Of a stretch of 64,000 nt of DNA, positions 8,191 to 16,097 are shown one piece after another. Positions within the stretch are counted from its first letter, which is position 1, and each line of letters opens with the position of its first letter. The DNA is from Pseudomonas putida (GTDB lineage Bacteria > Pseudomonadota > Gammaproteobacteria > Pseudomonadales > Pseudomonadaceae). The notes beneath the pieces were generated by a model. That model made no database searches, was not told where the DNA came from, and saw only the letters and a list, made by a program, of their open reading frames with translations. The DNA lies in the NCBI RefSeq assembly GCF_028682475.1, contig NZ_JANHLE010000029.1, positions 1 to 64,000 on the forward strand, in the 5' to 3' direction. Made by a program: the position numbers and the translations under genes.

Positions 8191-9369
8191 ATGCTGCTCA
8201 ATCTGTTCAATGAAATGCGCGCGGCCAAGGTGCCGGTGTCGGTGCGCGAGCTGCTTGATCTGCTCAATGCCCTCAAGCAGCGGGTGACCTTCGCCGACAT
8301 GGACGAGTTCTACTTCCTGGCGCGGGCGATCCTGGTCAAGGACGAACGGCATTTCGACAAGTTCGACCGGGCCTTTTCCGCCTACTTCAAAGGCCTGGAA
8401 AACCTCAACCAGCACCTGGAAGCACTGATTCCCGAAGACTGGCTGCGCAAGGAGTTCGAGCGCTCGCTGACTGACGAAGAGCGTGCGCAGATCCAGTCCC
8501 TCGGTGGCCTGGACAAGCTGATCGAAGAGTTCAAGAAACGTCTGGAAGAACAGAAGGAACGCCATGCCGGTGGCAACAAGTGGATCGGCACCGGCGGTAC
8601 CAGCCCGTTCGGCTCGGGGGGCTATAACCCCGAGGGGATTCGCGTCGGCGATGCCGGCAAGCGCCAGGGCAAGGCGGTCAAGGTCTGGGACCAGCGCGAG
8701 TACAAGAACCTCGATGACCAGGTCGAACTGGGCACGCGCAACATCAAGCTGGCCCTGCGCCGCTTGCGCAAGTTCGCGCGCCAGGGTGCGGCCGAAGAAC
8801 TGGATATCGACGGCACCATCGACCACACCGCCCGCGATGCCGGCCTGCTCAACATCCAGATGCGTCCGGAGCGGCGCAATACCGTCAAATTGCTGCTGCT
8901 GTTCGACATTGGCGGCTCGATGGACGCCCACGTGAAGATCTGCGAAGAGCTGTTCTCGGCCTGCAAGACCGAGTTCAAGCACCTGGAGTATTACTACTTC
9001 CACAACTTCGTTTACGAGTCGGTGTGGAAGAACAACATGCGCCGCACCTCCGAGCGCACTTCGACCATGGACCTGCTGCACAAGTACGGTGCCGACTACA
9101 AAGTGGTGTTCGTTGGCGATGCGGCCATGGCGCCCTACGAGATCACTCAACCGGGCGGTAGCGTCGAGCACTGGAACGAAGAAGCCGGTTACGTGTGGAT
9201 GCAGCGCTTCATGGAGAAGTACAAGAAGCTTATCTGGATCAACCCTTATCCCAAGGACACCTGGGGCTATACCGCTTCGACCAACATCGTGCGCGAGTTG
9301 ATCGAAGATCGGATGTATCCGTTGACCTTGCGCGGGTTGGAAGAAGGGATGCGGTTTTTGTCCAAGTAA
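8191..9369 (+). CDS. VWA domain-containing CoxE-like protein
   Basis: The 392-residue protein begins with a helical region (FNEMRAAKVPVSVRELLDLL), has a glycine-rich linker near residues 128-152, and ends with a von Willebrand A domain. The metal-ion-dependent adhesion site is intact as DIGGS with the first aspartate near residue 239. This is the usual partner of a MoxR ATPase, encoded 17 bases upstream. In other bacteria such pairs help load or assemble metalloenzymes (for example CoxD/CoxE), but no client gene is adjacent. It is followed by a large REP inverted repeat. Confidence 0.88.
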   Translation: MLLNLFNEMRAAKVPVSVRELLDLLNALKQRVTFADMDEFYFLARAILVKDERHFDKFDRAFSAYFKGLENLNQHLEALIPEDWLRKEFERSLTDEERAQIQSLGGLDKLIEEFKKRLEEQKERHAGGNKWIGTGGTSPFGSGGYNPEGIRVGDAGKRQGKAVKVWDQREYKNLDDQVELGTRNIKLALRRLRKFARQGAAEELDIDGTIDHTARDAGLLNIQMRPERRNTVKLLLLFDIGGSMDAHVKICEELFSACKTEFKHLEYYYFHNFVYESVWKNNMRRTSERTSTMDLLHKYGADYKVVFVGDAAMAPYEITQPGGSVEHWNEEAGYVWMQRFMEKYKKLIWINPYPKDTWGYTASTNIVRELIEDRMYPLTLRGLEEGMRFLSK

Positions 9370-9375
9370 GCCTCA

Positions 9376-9458
9376 GCCTCATCGCCGGCAAGGCCGGCTC
9401 CCACAGAGTCCAAGGTTGCTGCCAACCTTGTGGGAGCCGGCCTTGCCGGCGATGAGGC
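9376..9458. repeat. REP inverted pair (gccggcaaggccggctcccac type)
   Basis: A 30-base arm at 9376-9405 and its exact inverse at 9429-9458 enclose about 23 bases. It lies between the 3' ends of the VWA gene and pxpC, so it may act as a two-way transcript end. It is of a different sequence type from the REPs at 3.8, 18.2, 28.1 and 31.6 kb. Confidence 0.88.
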
Positions 9459-9462
9459 CCTG

Positions 9463-10383
9463 TCAGGCAACAAACCGCTGAACAAATGCCCGCTGTTGCT
9501 GCCAGGCCGTCTCCTGCACCACCGGCCTGAACCTGACCACACTCCCCGGCAACAACTGCGCCAGCCGTGCCAACGCCAACGGCGTCAACGCCCCCAGCCG
9601 CGGATAACCACCAATGGTCTGGCGATCATTGAGCAGCACGATCGGCTGCCCATCCGGCGGCACCTGCACTGCCCCCAGCGGAATCCCCTCGGAAATCATC
9701 GGCGCGCCCTGATACTGCAAGGCCGGGCCCAGCAAACGCATACCCATGCGGTCGGCGCGGCTGTCCAGGGTCCAGTCACGGTTGAACGCTTCAAACAGGC
9801 TGATGCCGCTGAAGTCGCCGATCTGTGCACCCAAAACCAGATCGAGTGCGCGGTTGTCGGTGAGGTCTGGCCGCATCGCCTCGGGCACGGCCTTCAAGAC
9901 TGGCGCCGCACCGCGATATTCCAGCTGCTGCCCCTTGGCCAACGCCGAACCCAAACCATCAAGCCCACCCAGTTCCTCACGCACCACACTGGCGCAACTG
10001 CCCAGCACCTGCGGAGCAACAAAGCCTCCAGGCGCGGCCAGATAGGCACGCGCGCCCTGCAATGGTTGATTCAGGCGCAGCCGCTGGCCTTGTTTGAGGG
10101 TAAAGCTGGACCAGGGCTTGAGCGGTTCACCGTCGATCCGCGCATCCAGGTCAGCTCCCGTCAGCGCCAGGCAGCAATCCTGCTCGGCGACCAGACTGAA
10201 TCCGCCCAAGGTGATTTCCACCACCGCCGCCTCGGCAGGATTGCCGAGCAGCCAGTTGGCCCAGCGCATCGAGACCCAGTCCAGCGCTCCGCCCTGGGTC
10301 ACGCCCAGATGACGCACGCCGAAACGTCCGGCATCCTGCAACAGGCACAGCGGTGTGCTGGCCTCGATCGACAAGCGGCTCAT
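9463..10383 (-). CDS. pxpC: 5-oxoprolinase subunit C (biotin-dependent carboxyltransferase-like)
   Basis: The 306-residue protein is the PxpC subunit of the prokaryotic ATP-dependent 5-oxoprolinase PxpABC, which opens pyroglutamate to glutamate in the cytoplasm. It shows the family's start (STPLCLLQDAGRFGVRHLGV), the GGALDWVSMRWANWLLGNP segment, and the conserved TIGGYPRLGAL near the C-terminus. Its start codon overlaps the stop of pxpB by four bases (ATGA), so translation is coupled. It is the last gene of the MFS-pxpA-pxpB-pxpC operon. Confidence 0.92.
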   Translation of the reverse strand: MSRLSIEASTPLCLLQDAGRFGVRHLGVTQGGALDWVSMRWANWLLGNPAEAAVVEITLGGFSLVAEQDCCLALTGADLDARIDGEPLKPWSSFTLKQGQRLRLNQPLQGARAYLAAPGGFVAPQVLGSCASVVREELGGLDGLGSALAKGQQLEYRGAAPVLKAVPEAMRPDLTDNRALDLVLGAQIGDFSGISLFEAFNRDWTLDSRADRMGMRLLGPALQYQGAPMISEGIPLGAVQVPPDGQPIVLLNDRQTIGGYPRLGALTPLALARLAQLLPGSVVRFRPVVQETAWQQQRAFVQRFVA

Positions 10384-11084
10384 GCCGAGGCCTCCAGCGG
10401 GGTATCGTCGCCGCCCAGGTTGATGAAGGTAGCGCGATCCACGGCGACGAAGCGCACCCGGTCACCCGGTTGCAACAGGCTGTAGCCGTCACGCTCGCGG
10501 TCAAAGAGTTTGCTCGGGGTGCGACCGATCAGGTTCCAGCCACCGGGCGACACCGCCGGGTAGGCCGCCGTCTGGCGCTCGGCGATGCCGACGCTGCCCG
10601 CCGCCACGCGCTTACGCGGGGTGGCCAGGCGTGGCGCGGCGAGGGCTTCTTCGACCAGGCCCATGAAGGCAAAACCGGGAGCGAAGCCAAGGGCGAACAC
10701 CTGATACTCGCGTTCACTGTGCCGACGCACGATATCGGCCACCGAGGTAGCGCACCGCTCGGCCAACAGGCTCAGTTCCGGGCCGACGCTCAGGTCGTAC
10801 CACACCGGAATCTCGTGCTGGTGACCGCCGCTGCCGTTATCCGGCTGCAGGTTTTCCAGCGCTTCGCGAATCAAGGTGCGGGCCTGCTCCGGCGACAGTT
10901 GCAGCAGGTCGAAATGCACCATCAGCGTGGTGTAGGACGGCACCAGATCCAGCAGATACCCGGCGAACACCGTGCGCAAACGCTGACTGGCCGCCAGCAT
11001 CCAGGGCATGTTGGCTTCATCGATGGCGTCGAACAGGCGCACCATCAGGCAGTCGATGGCCACCGTTTCAATGCGGTAGTTCAT
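10380..11084 (-). CDS. pxpB: 5-oxoprolinase subunit B
   Basis: A 234-residue protein of the PxpB/allophanate-hydrolase-subunit-1 family. Visible signatures are PSYTTLMVHFDLLQLS, YQVFALGFAPGFAFMG and the C-terminal VSPGGWNLIGRTP with RPGD-like LLQPGDRVRF. It forms the PxpBC complex that phosphorylates 5-oxoproline before ring opening by PxpA. It overlaps pxpA upstream and pxpC downstream by four bases each, showing a tightly coupled operon. Length is normal. Confidence 0.92.
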   Translation of the reverse strand: MNYRIETVAIDCLMVRLFDAIDEANMPWMLAASQRLRTVFAGYLLDLVPSYTTLMVHFDLLQLSPEQARTLIREALENLQPDNGSGGHQHEIPVWYDLSVGPELSLLAERCATSVADIVRRHSEREYQVFALGFAPGFAFMGLVEEALAAPRLATPRKRVAAGSVGIAERQTAAYPAVSPGGWNLIGRTPSKLFDRERDGYSLLQPGDRVRFVAVDRATFINLGGDDTPLEASA

Positions 11085-11833
11085 GACACCACCAGGGCAT
11101 CGAGGGCCTTACGAATCTGTTGCACCGCCGCCACCGAGCTTTCGTTGTCGCCATGCACGCACAGGGTCTGGGCCTGCAGACGCAGTTCGCTGCCGTCCAC
11201 GGCGATCAACGGTTCGCCGCGGGCCAGTCGCAGGGCCTGATCGACGATCCGCGCCGGGTCGTGATGCACCGCGCCGGGCAGGCGCCGCGACACCAGGTGA
11301 CCGGCAGCATCGTAGGCGCGGTCGGCAAAGGCTTCGAACCACAGGGTAACGCCGTACTCGTCACCCAGCGCCTGCGCGGCACTGTTGTCGGCCGTGGCCA
11401 TGAGCATCAGCGGCAACTGCCGGTCGTAGCTGGCCAGCGCTTCAAGCACCGCACGCAGTTTGAGCGGATCGGCCATCATGTCGTTGTACAGCGCACCATG
11501 GGGTTTGACATAGGCAACCCGGGTGCCCTGGGTCCGGCAGATGCCATCCAGTGCACCGATTTGATAGTGCAGCAGGTCGCGGATTTCCTCGGCGCTGCAG
11601 GCCATGGAGCGGCGGCCAAAGCCCATCAGGTCCTGGTAGGCCGGGTGGGCGCCGATGCGTACGTTACTGGCGATGGCCAGGGCCACCGTCTTGCGCATGA
11701 TGCCCGGGTCTCCGGCATGGAAACCGCAGGCGATGTTGGCGCAATCCACAAAGGGCATGACCTGGGCGTCCAGGCCCATGGTCCAGCTGCCGAAACTTTC
11801 ACCCATATCGCAATTCAGTAGCAGGCGGCTCAC
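11081..11833 (-). CDS. pxpA: 5-oxoprolinase subunit A (LamB/YcsF family)
   Basis: The 250-residue protein has the LamB/YcsF signature: LLLNCDMGESFG at the start, NIACGFHAGDP, and VKPHGALYN. PxpA carries out the ring-opening step of 5-oxoproline hydrolysis. The GTG at 11833 was chosen because AAGGAG lies 8 bases upstream and the conserved NCDMGES begins a few codons later; a longer reading from 11884 would overlap the Shine-Dalgarno and lacks homology. It starts 25 bases after the MFS gene and overlaps pxpB by four bases. Confidence 0.92.
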   Translation of the reverse strand: MSRLLLNCDMGESFGSWTMGLDAQVMPFVDCANIACGFHAGDPGIMRKTVALAIASNVRIGAHPAYQDLMGFGRRSMACSAEEIRDLLHYQIGALDGICRTQGTRVAYVKPHGALYNDMMADPLKLRAVLEALASYDRQLPLMLMATADNSAAQALGDEYGVTLWFEAFADRAYDAAGHLVSRRLPGAVHHDPARIVDQALRLARGEPLIAVDGSELRLQAQTLCVHGDNESSVAAVQQIRKALDALVVS

Positions 11834-11858
11834 GTCTGTCACTCCTTCAGGCTCGACC

Positions 11859-13145
11859 TTATTGGGCTTCAAGTTCTTTACCACGGGTTTCCGGCAGGCT
11901 CAGCGCCGCCAGGATGACCACCCCGTAGGACACCGCTGCAAATGCGCCGATCCCCAGGCCCAGCGGGACCTTCTGGCTAAGCATACCGATCAGCAGCGGG
12001 AAGAACGCCGCCAGGGCACGCCCGATGTTGTAGCAGAACCCCTGCCCCGAACCCCGGATACGGGTCGGGAACAGTTCAGTGAGGAAAGCCCCCATGCCAC
12101 TGAAAATACCCGAGGCGAAGAAGCCCAGCGGGAAGCCCAGCCAGAGCATCACACCATCGCTGACCTGCATCTGGGTGTACAGCAGGACGATGATGAACGA
12201 GCCCACGGCGAACAGGATGAAGTTCTTTTTGCGTCCCAGCAGGTCGGTGAGATAGGCGCTGATCACATAGCCGATATACGAACCGAAAATCACCATGGCC
12301 AGGTAGCCACCGGTGCCGAGCACACTGAGGCCGCGCTCGTTCTTGAGAAAGGTCGGCAACCAGGAGGTGATCGCGTAGTAACCGCCCAGCGCACCGGTGG
12401 TCAGCAGCGAAGCGCGAATGGTGGTGAAGAGCATGCCAGGGGCAAAAATCTCATAGAAATGCGACGGCGCTGCGGTTTTTTCCGCCGCCTTGGCCTGGCG
12501 GTAGATTTCCGGGTCTTTGACCAGACGACGGACGAAGATCACGAACACCGCAGGCACGATACCCAGCAGGAACAGCGCGCGCCAGGCGTCTTCCGGCGGC
12601 AGCAGGGTGAACAGCACGGCGTAGAGAATCGCCGTCAGGCCCCAGCCAATGGCCCAGCCGGACTGCACCATGCCCACGGCCTTGCCGCGATCCTTGGCGC
12701 GAATGACTTCGCCGATCAGCACCGCACCGGCAGTCCACTCACCGCCAAAGCCGAAGCCCATCAGGGTCCGGGCGATCAACAGCTGCTCATAGTTCTGGGC
12801 GAAGCCGCAGAGGAAGGTGAAAAAGGCGAACCACAGCACCGTCAGTTGCAGGGTGCGCACCCGGCCAATACGATCGGAGAGGATACCGGCGATCCAGCCG
12901 CCCAGCGCCGAAGCAATCAGAGTGCTGGTATGAATCAACCCCGCTTCGGCGGTGGTGATGCCCCACAGCATGATAAGCGTGGGGATGACGAAGCTGAGCA
13001 TCTGGGTGTCCATGCCATCGAGGCCGTAGCCGATCTTGCAGCTCCAGAAGGTCCGTCGTTCCTGCTTGTTGATGTTGCGGTACCAGTCGAAGGGACCGGC
13101 CACTGAACTGGATTTGGCCTGGTGCTGCACGCCCGATGGGTTCAT
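11859..13145 (-). CDS. MFS transporter, probably for 5-oxoproline or a related acid
   Basis: This 428-residue inner-membrane protein has twelve predicted helices and the major-facilitator motif after helix 2 (GILSDRIGRVRTLQ). Other features are DGMDTQMLSFVIPTLI in helix 1, RTLMGFGFGGEWTAG in helix 4 and a C-terminal SLPETRGKEL. This form resembles metabolite:H+ symporters for organic acids. The ATG at 13145 has TGAGG upstream. It is the first gene of the operon with pxpA, pxpB and pxpC, so pyroglutamate is the likeliest substrate by context. That assignment is inference; the sequence only shows the transporter family. Confidence 0.85.
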   Translation of the reverse strand: MNPSGVQHQAKSSSVAGPFDWYRNINKQERRTFWSCKIGYGLDGMDTQMLSFVIPTLIMLWGITTAEAGLIHTSTLIASALGGWIAGILSDRIGRVRTLQLTVLWFAFFTFLCGFAQNYEQLLIARTLMGFGFGGEWTAGAVLIGEVIRAKDRGKAVGMVQSGWAIGWGLTAILYAVLFTLLPPEDAWRALFLLGIVPAVFVIFVRRLVKDPEIYRQAKAAEKTAAPSHFYEIFAPGMLFTTIRASLLTTGALGGYYAITSWLPTFLKNERGLSVLGTGGYLAMVIFGSYIGYVISAYLTDLLGRKKNFILFAVGSFIIVLLYTQMQVSDGVMLWLGFPLGFFASGIFSGMGAFLTELFPTRIRGSGQGFCYNIGRALAAFFPLLIGMLSQKVPLGLGIGAFAAVSYGVVILAALSLPETRGKELEAQ

Positions 13146-13288
13146 GGTTGCCTCAGCTTGTTGGTATTGTTTTAAAGGCGGCGATCTTTGTCGCAACCGT
13201 GACCGACATTTTTCGATGGCCTTGGGTTGTCGTCCAACGAGAAAAACCAGCGGTCTGGCATAAGAAAAAATTGATCAGTGAGCGCAAC

Positions 13289-14200
13289 ATGAACCTCAAG
13301 TTCCTCGAAACCTTTGTGTGGGTGGCCCGGCTCAAGAGCTTTCGCCTGACTGCGGAAAAGCTCTTCACCACCCAGGCGTCGATCTCCAGCCGCATCGCCG
13401 CGCTTGAGGCCGACCTTGGGGTCAAGCTGCTGCTGCGCGATTCACGCGGCGTCAGCCTGACGCCCGAGGGCAGCAAGGTGCTTGAGTACGCCGAGCAGAT
13501 GCTCGACACCGCCAAGGCCCTCAAGCAATCGCTGGACAGCGACCGGGCCAAGGTCGGCCGGGTGCGCCTGGGGGTCATGGACACGGTGATCCATACCTGG
13601 ATGAGCCCGCTGGTGTCGGAATTGATGGAACGCTACCCGCAGGTGGAAATCGAACTGGTCGCCGATACTGCGCTCAATTTGCGCGAACAGCTGCAAAAAG
13701 GCTTTCTCGATGTGATCCTGCAAACCGACCTGCTGCGCCAGGAGTCGATCCGCAGCCTGGACCTGGCGCGCTACCCCATGGGCTGGATTGTCGCCAGCCA
13801 GTCGATCTACAACCGCAACTATGCCTCGCTCGCCGAGCTGGCCCGTGAGCGCATCGTAACCTTCTCGAAAAACTCCCGGCCGCACCAGGAAGTGCTCAGC
13901 CTGCTGCAGGCCGAAGGCGTCAGCACACCGCGCCTGAACTGTGTGAATTCGGTGGCGGCGATCACCCGCTTGCTGCGTGACGGCTTCGGCATCGGCGCGC
14001 TGCCGCCGGCGCTGGTCAGCGAAGAGCTGGCCCGGGGGGAACTGACCCTGCTGCCGCTGGCGCAACAGCCACCGAGCCTGGAGCTGGTGGTGGCCTGGCA
14101 GACCGGGGTCGAGCTGGTCGATGAAGTGGTCGCGCTGTGTCGCAATGTGCTTGAACGCTACGCCGCCAATGCCGGGCCCGAGCGGATCAGGCTGGTCTAG
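13289..14200 (+). CDS. LysR-family regulator divergent from the 5-oxoprolinase operon
   Basis: A 303-residue LysR-type regulator. The N-terminal winged helix-turn-helix is clear (NLKFLETFVWVARLKSFRL, TTQASISSRIAALE, GVSLTPEGSKVLEYA), followed by a substrate-binding effector domain. The ATG at 13289 begins the conserved helix. The gene lies divergent from the MFS-pxpABC operon with 143 bases between, the classical arrangement for a LysR regulator and its target, so it probably senses 5-oxoproline or a related acid. Within the spacer, GTTGtcgtcCAAC near 13227 is a candidate site. Its stop codon shares a CTAG with the convergent DUF2937 gene. Confidence 0.88.
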   Translation: MNLKFLETFVWVARLKSFRLTAEKLFTTQASISSRIAALEADLGVKLLLRDSRGVSLTPEGSKVLEYAEQMLDTAKALKQSLDSDRAKVGRVRLGVMDTVIHTWMSPLVSELMERYPQVEIELVADTALNLREQLQKGFLDVILQTDLLRQESIRSLDLARYPMGWIVASQSIYNRNYASLAELARERIVTFSKNSRPHQEVLSLLQAEGVSTPRLNCVNSVAAITRLLRDGFGIGALPPALVSEELARGELTLLPLAQQPPSLELVVAWQTGVELVDEVVALCRNVLERYAANAGPERIRLV

Positions 14201-14718
14201 CGCCAGCTCTCCGCCACCGGTTTGCGCCGCCCGCCCAGCACTACCCAGCCGATCAGCAACAACAGGCTTTCCACCAGCAGCGCCAGCAGCAAGGCACAGC
14301 TCAAGCCCCAGGCCAGCGCCTCGGGGGCCAGGAGAATCTGGTAGCTGTAGCCGTTGAGGGTTTCTTCACGCAGCTGGCTATCGGCATTCACCAGCACATG
14401 CCAGGTTCGCTCAAGCCACGGCCCCTGGAGGATCTGCCACTCGCGCTCGAACTGACGATTGCGGATCAGCAGACTGTCGATGCTGTTGGCATCGCTGTTG
14501 AACACCGGATCGTCGCTGCTGCGGTAGTGGCGCACCAGCGCCTGCAGATCGCCATTGAAGAAGCGCTTGGCGGTGGCCTCAAAGCCCTTGAGCCCCTCGC
14601 GGGACTCCAGCAGGTGCGCCTCGACCCGCTGACTGTAGTCATTGATCAGGCCAGGTACCTGCACCCCTATCAACAACCCGAAGGTGAACAGCAGCAACCG
14701 CAGGTAACTTCTGAACAT
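14197..14718 (-). CDS. DUF2937 family membrane protein
   Basis: The 173-residue protein has an N-terminal membrane helix (YLRLLLFTFGLLIGVQVPGL), a helical periplasmic middle part, and a C-terminal hydrophobic segment (LSCALLLALLVESLLLLIGWVVL). That layout and the opening match DUF2937, a family of unknown role. It follows the amidotransferase gene after 10 bases on the same strand, suggesting one transcript with it and with the 162-residue membrane protein gene upstream. Confidence 0.75.
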   Translation of the reverse strand: MFRSYLRLLLFTFGLLIGVQVPGLINDYSQRVEAHLLESREGLKGFEATAKRFFNGDLQALVRHYRSSDDPVFNSDANSIDSLLIRNRQFEREWQILQGPWLERTWHVLVNADSQLREETLNGYSYQILLAPEALAWGLSCALLLALLVESLLLLIGWVVLGGRRKPVAESWR

Positions 14719-14728
14719 GGGCTATCCC

Positions 14729-15502
14729 TTAGCGTTGTCCCTGGGCAATACATTCACCACGGCGCCACAGGCCCCACTGGCCGGGCTCGTAGCGCTGCCA
14801 GGTCTCATTCTCGGTCAGCGCTTCGGTGGCAATCACCGTGACCACGTCATTGGGGGTGGTTTCAGCCTGGAAGTCGACGATCATGTCGACGTCCTTCAGG
14901 CGCGCCGGCCCGAACGGTGCCCGGCGGGTGATATGCACCAGCTTGGTCGAGCAGAAACAGAACAGCCAGTCGCCATCGCTGAGCAGGCAATTGAACACGC
15001 CCTTGCCGCGGTACTCGGCGCAAGCCTCGACCAGCACCGGCAGCAGTACTTCAACCGGCACCGGTTCCGGGAACGCCTCGCGTACGCGGTTGAGCAGGTC
15101 GCAGAAGGCCGCTTCGCTGTCGGTGTCGCCAATCGGCCGGTAGAAGCTGGCCTGGCCCTGGAACTCGCCAAGCTGACCGTTATGAGCGAAACACCAGTTG
15201 CGCCCCCACAGCTCGCGGACGAACGGATGGGTGTTGGACAGGCAGACCTTGCCGACGTTGGCCTGGCGAATATGGCCGATGACCACCTCGCTCTTGATCG
15301 GATAACGCTGGACCAGGTTGGCCACTTCCGACTCGCAGCTCGCCGCCGGGTCCTGGAACAGGCGCAAGCCACGGCCTTCGTAGAAGCCGATGCCCCAGCC
15401 ATCGCGGTGCGGACCGGTGCGCCCGCCGCGCTGCATCAGCCCGGTGAAGCTGAAAACGATGTCGGTCGGTACATTGGCACTCATGCCCAGTAGTTCACAC
15501 AT
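14729..15502 (-). CDS. Class II glutamine amidotransferase (YafJ-like)
   Basis: The 257-residue protein begins MCELLGMSAN, so Cys2 becomes the N-terminal nucleophile after removal of Met, the mark of Ntn-hydrolase class II glutaminases. Other conserved parts are RGGRTGPHRDGWGIGFY, VVIGHIRQANVG, THPFVRELWGRNWCFAHNGQL and the GDTDSEAAF segment. The ATG at 15502 was chosen because it puts the cysteine at position 2; the frame is open further upstream but without homology. The acceptor of the released ammonia is unknown for YafJ proteins. It is flanked by two small membrane-protein genes on the same strand. Confidence 0.88.
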   Translation of the reverse strand: MCELLGMSANVPTDIVFSFTGLMQRGGRTGPHRDGWGIGFYEGRGLRLFQDPAASCESEVANLVQRYPIKSEVVIGHIRQANVGKVCLSNTHPFVRELWGRNWCFAHNGQLGEFQGQASFYRPIGDTDSEAAFCDLLNRVREAFPEPVPVEVLLPVLVEACAEYRGKGVFNCLLSDGDWLFCFCSTKLVHITRRAPFGPARLKDVDMIVDFQAETTPNDVVTVIATEALTENETWQRYEPGQWGLWRRGECIAQGQR

Positions 15503-15524
15503 GCTGACTGCTCCCGGGCAAATC

Positions 15525-16013
15525 CTACAAGCGCGGCTCGACCCGCGAACGATTGCCGCCCAGTGGTGCTTCAGGCGGATTGCGGTAGCGGTCGTTGCTG
15601 TTGGCGGCAAACGACTCCTCGACCAGCGCTTCTTCGGCATCACGCTTGGCGGCGGCTTCAGCTTGCTCGCGGCGGGCCTTGGCGCGCTTTTCCAGCGGCC
15701 AGCGCAGCACCACGAACACACCGTACAGGGCAAAGGCGATCATGCCGTACATGGCCAGGTCGGCGGCGGCGCGCAAGGCGTTGTTGCCGACCTTGAACAG
15801 CAGGTCGAGGGCGGTAATGGCAATGGCGGGGGCGAACTTGTCCTTGACCGGATCGATGATGGTCGGGGTCAGCAGCAAGACTGCCATCAGCACCCGCAGC
15901 GGTTCGCGCAACCAGCGCCACATCCAGCGGGTCAGGCGAAAGCCCACCGCCAGGCAACCCAGGGCGGCCAGGGCGTAAAGGCCCCAGGCGAGCAGATAGT
16001 CGTTCTCGGTCAT
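15525..16013 (-). CDS. Small inner-membrane protein of unknown function
   Basis: A 162-residue protein with three to four hydrophobic segments (LLAWGLYALAALGCLAVGF; PLRVLMAVLLLTPTII; LAMYGMIAFALYGVFVVL) followed by a charged, probably cytoplasmic, C-terminal tail of alternating Lys/Arg/Glu and Ala that may form a coiled coil. I do not recognise a named family. It starts the apparent three-gene transcript 162-residue protein, YafJ-like amidotransferase, DUF2937, with gaps of 22 and 10 bases. It is divergent from the oligopeptidase B gene. Confidence 0.7.
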   Translation of the reverse strand: MTENDYLLAWGLYALAALGCLAVGFRLTRWMWRWLREPLRVLMAVLLLTPTIIDPVKDKFAPAIAITALDLLFKVGNNALRAAADLAMYGMIAFALYGVFVVLRWPLEKRAKARREQAEAAAKRDAEEALVEESFAANSNDRYRNPPEAPLGGNRSRVEPRL

Positions 16014-16097
16014 GGTGTCCGTGGCAAGCTAAGCAAATAGACGCTTATGATAAACACATTTCAGCGCGCAGGCGCCCCCCAGCCAAGAGATCCCCGC

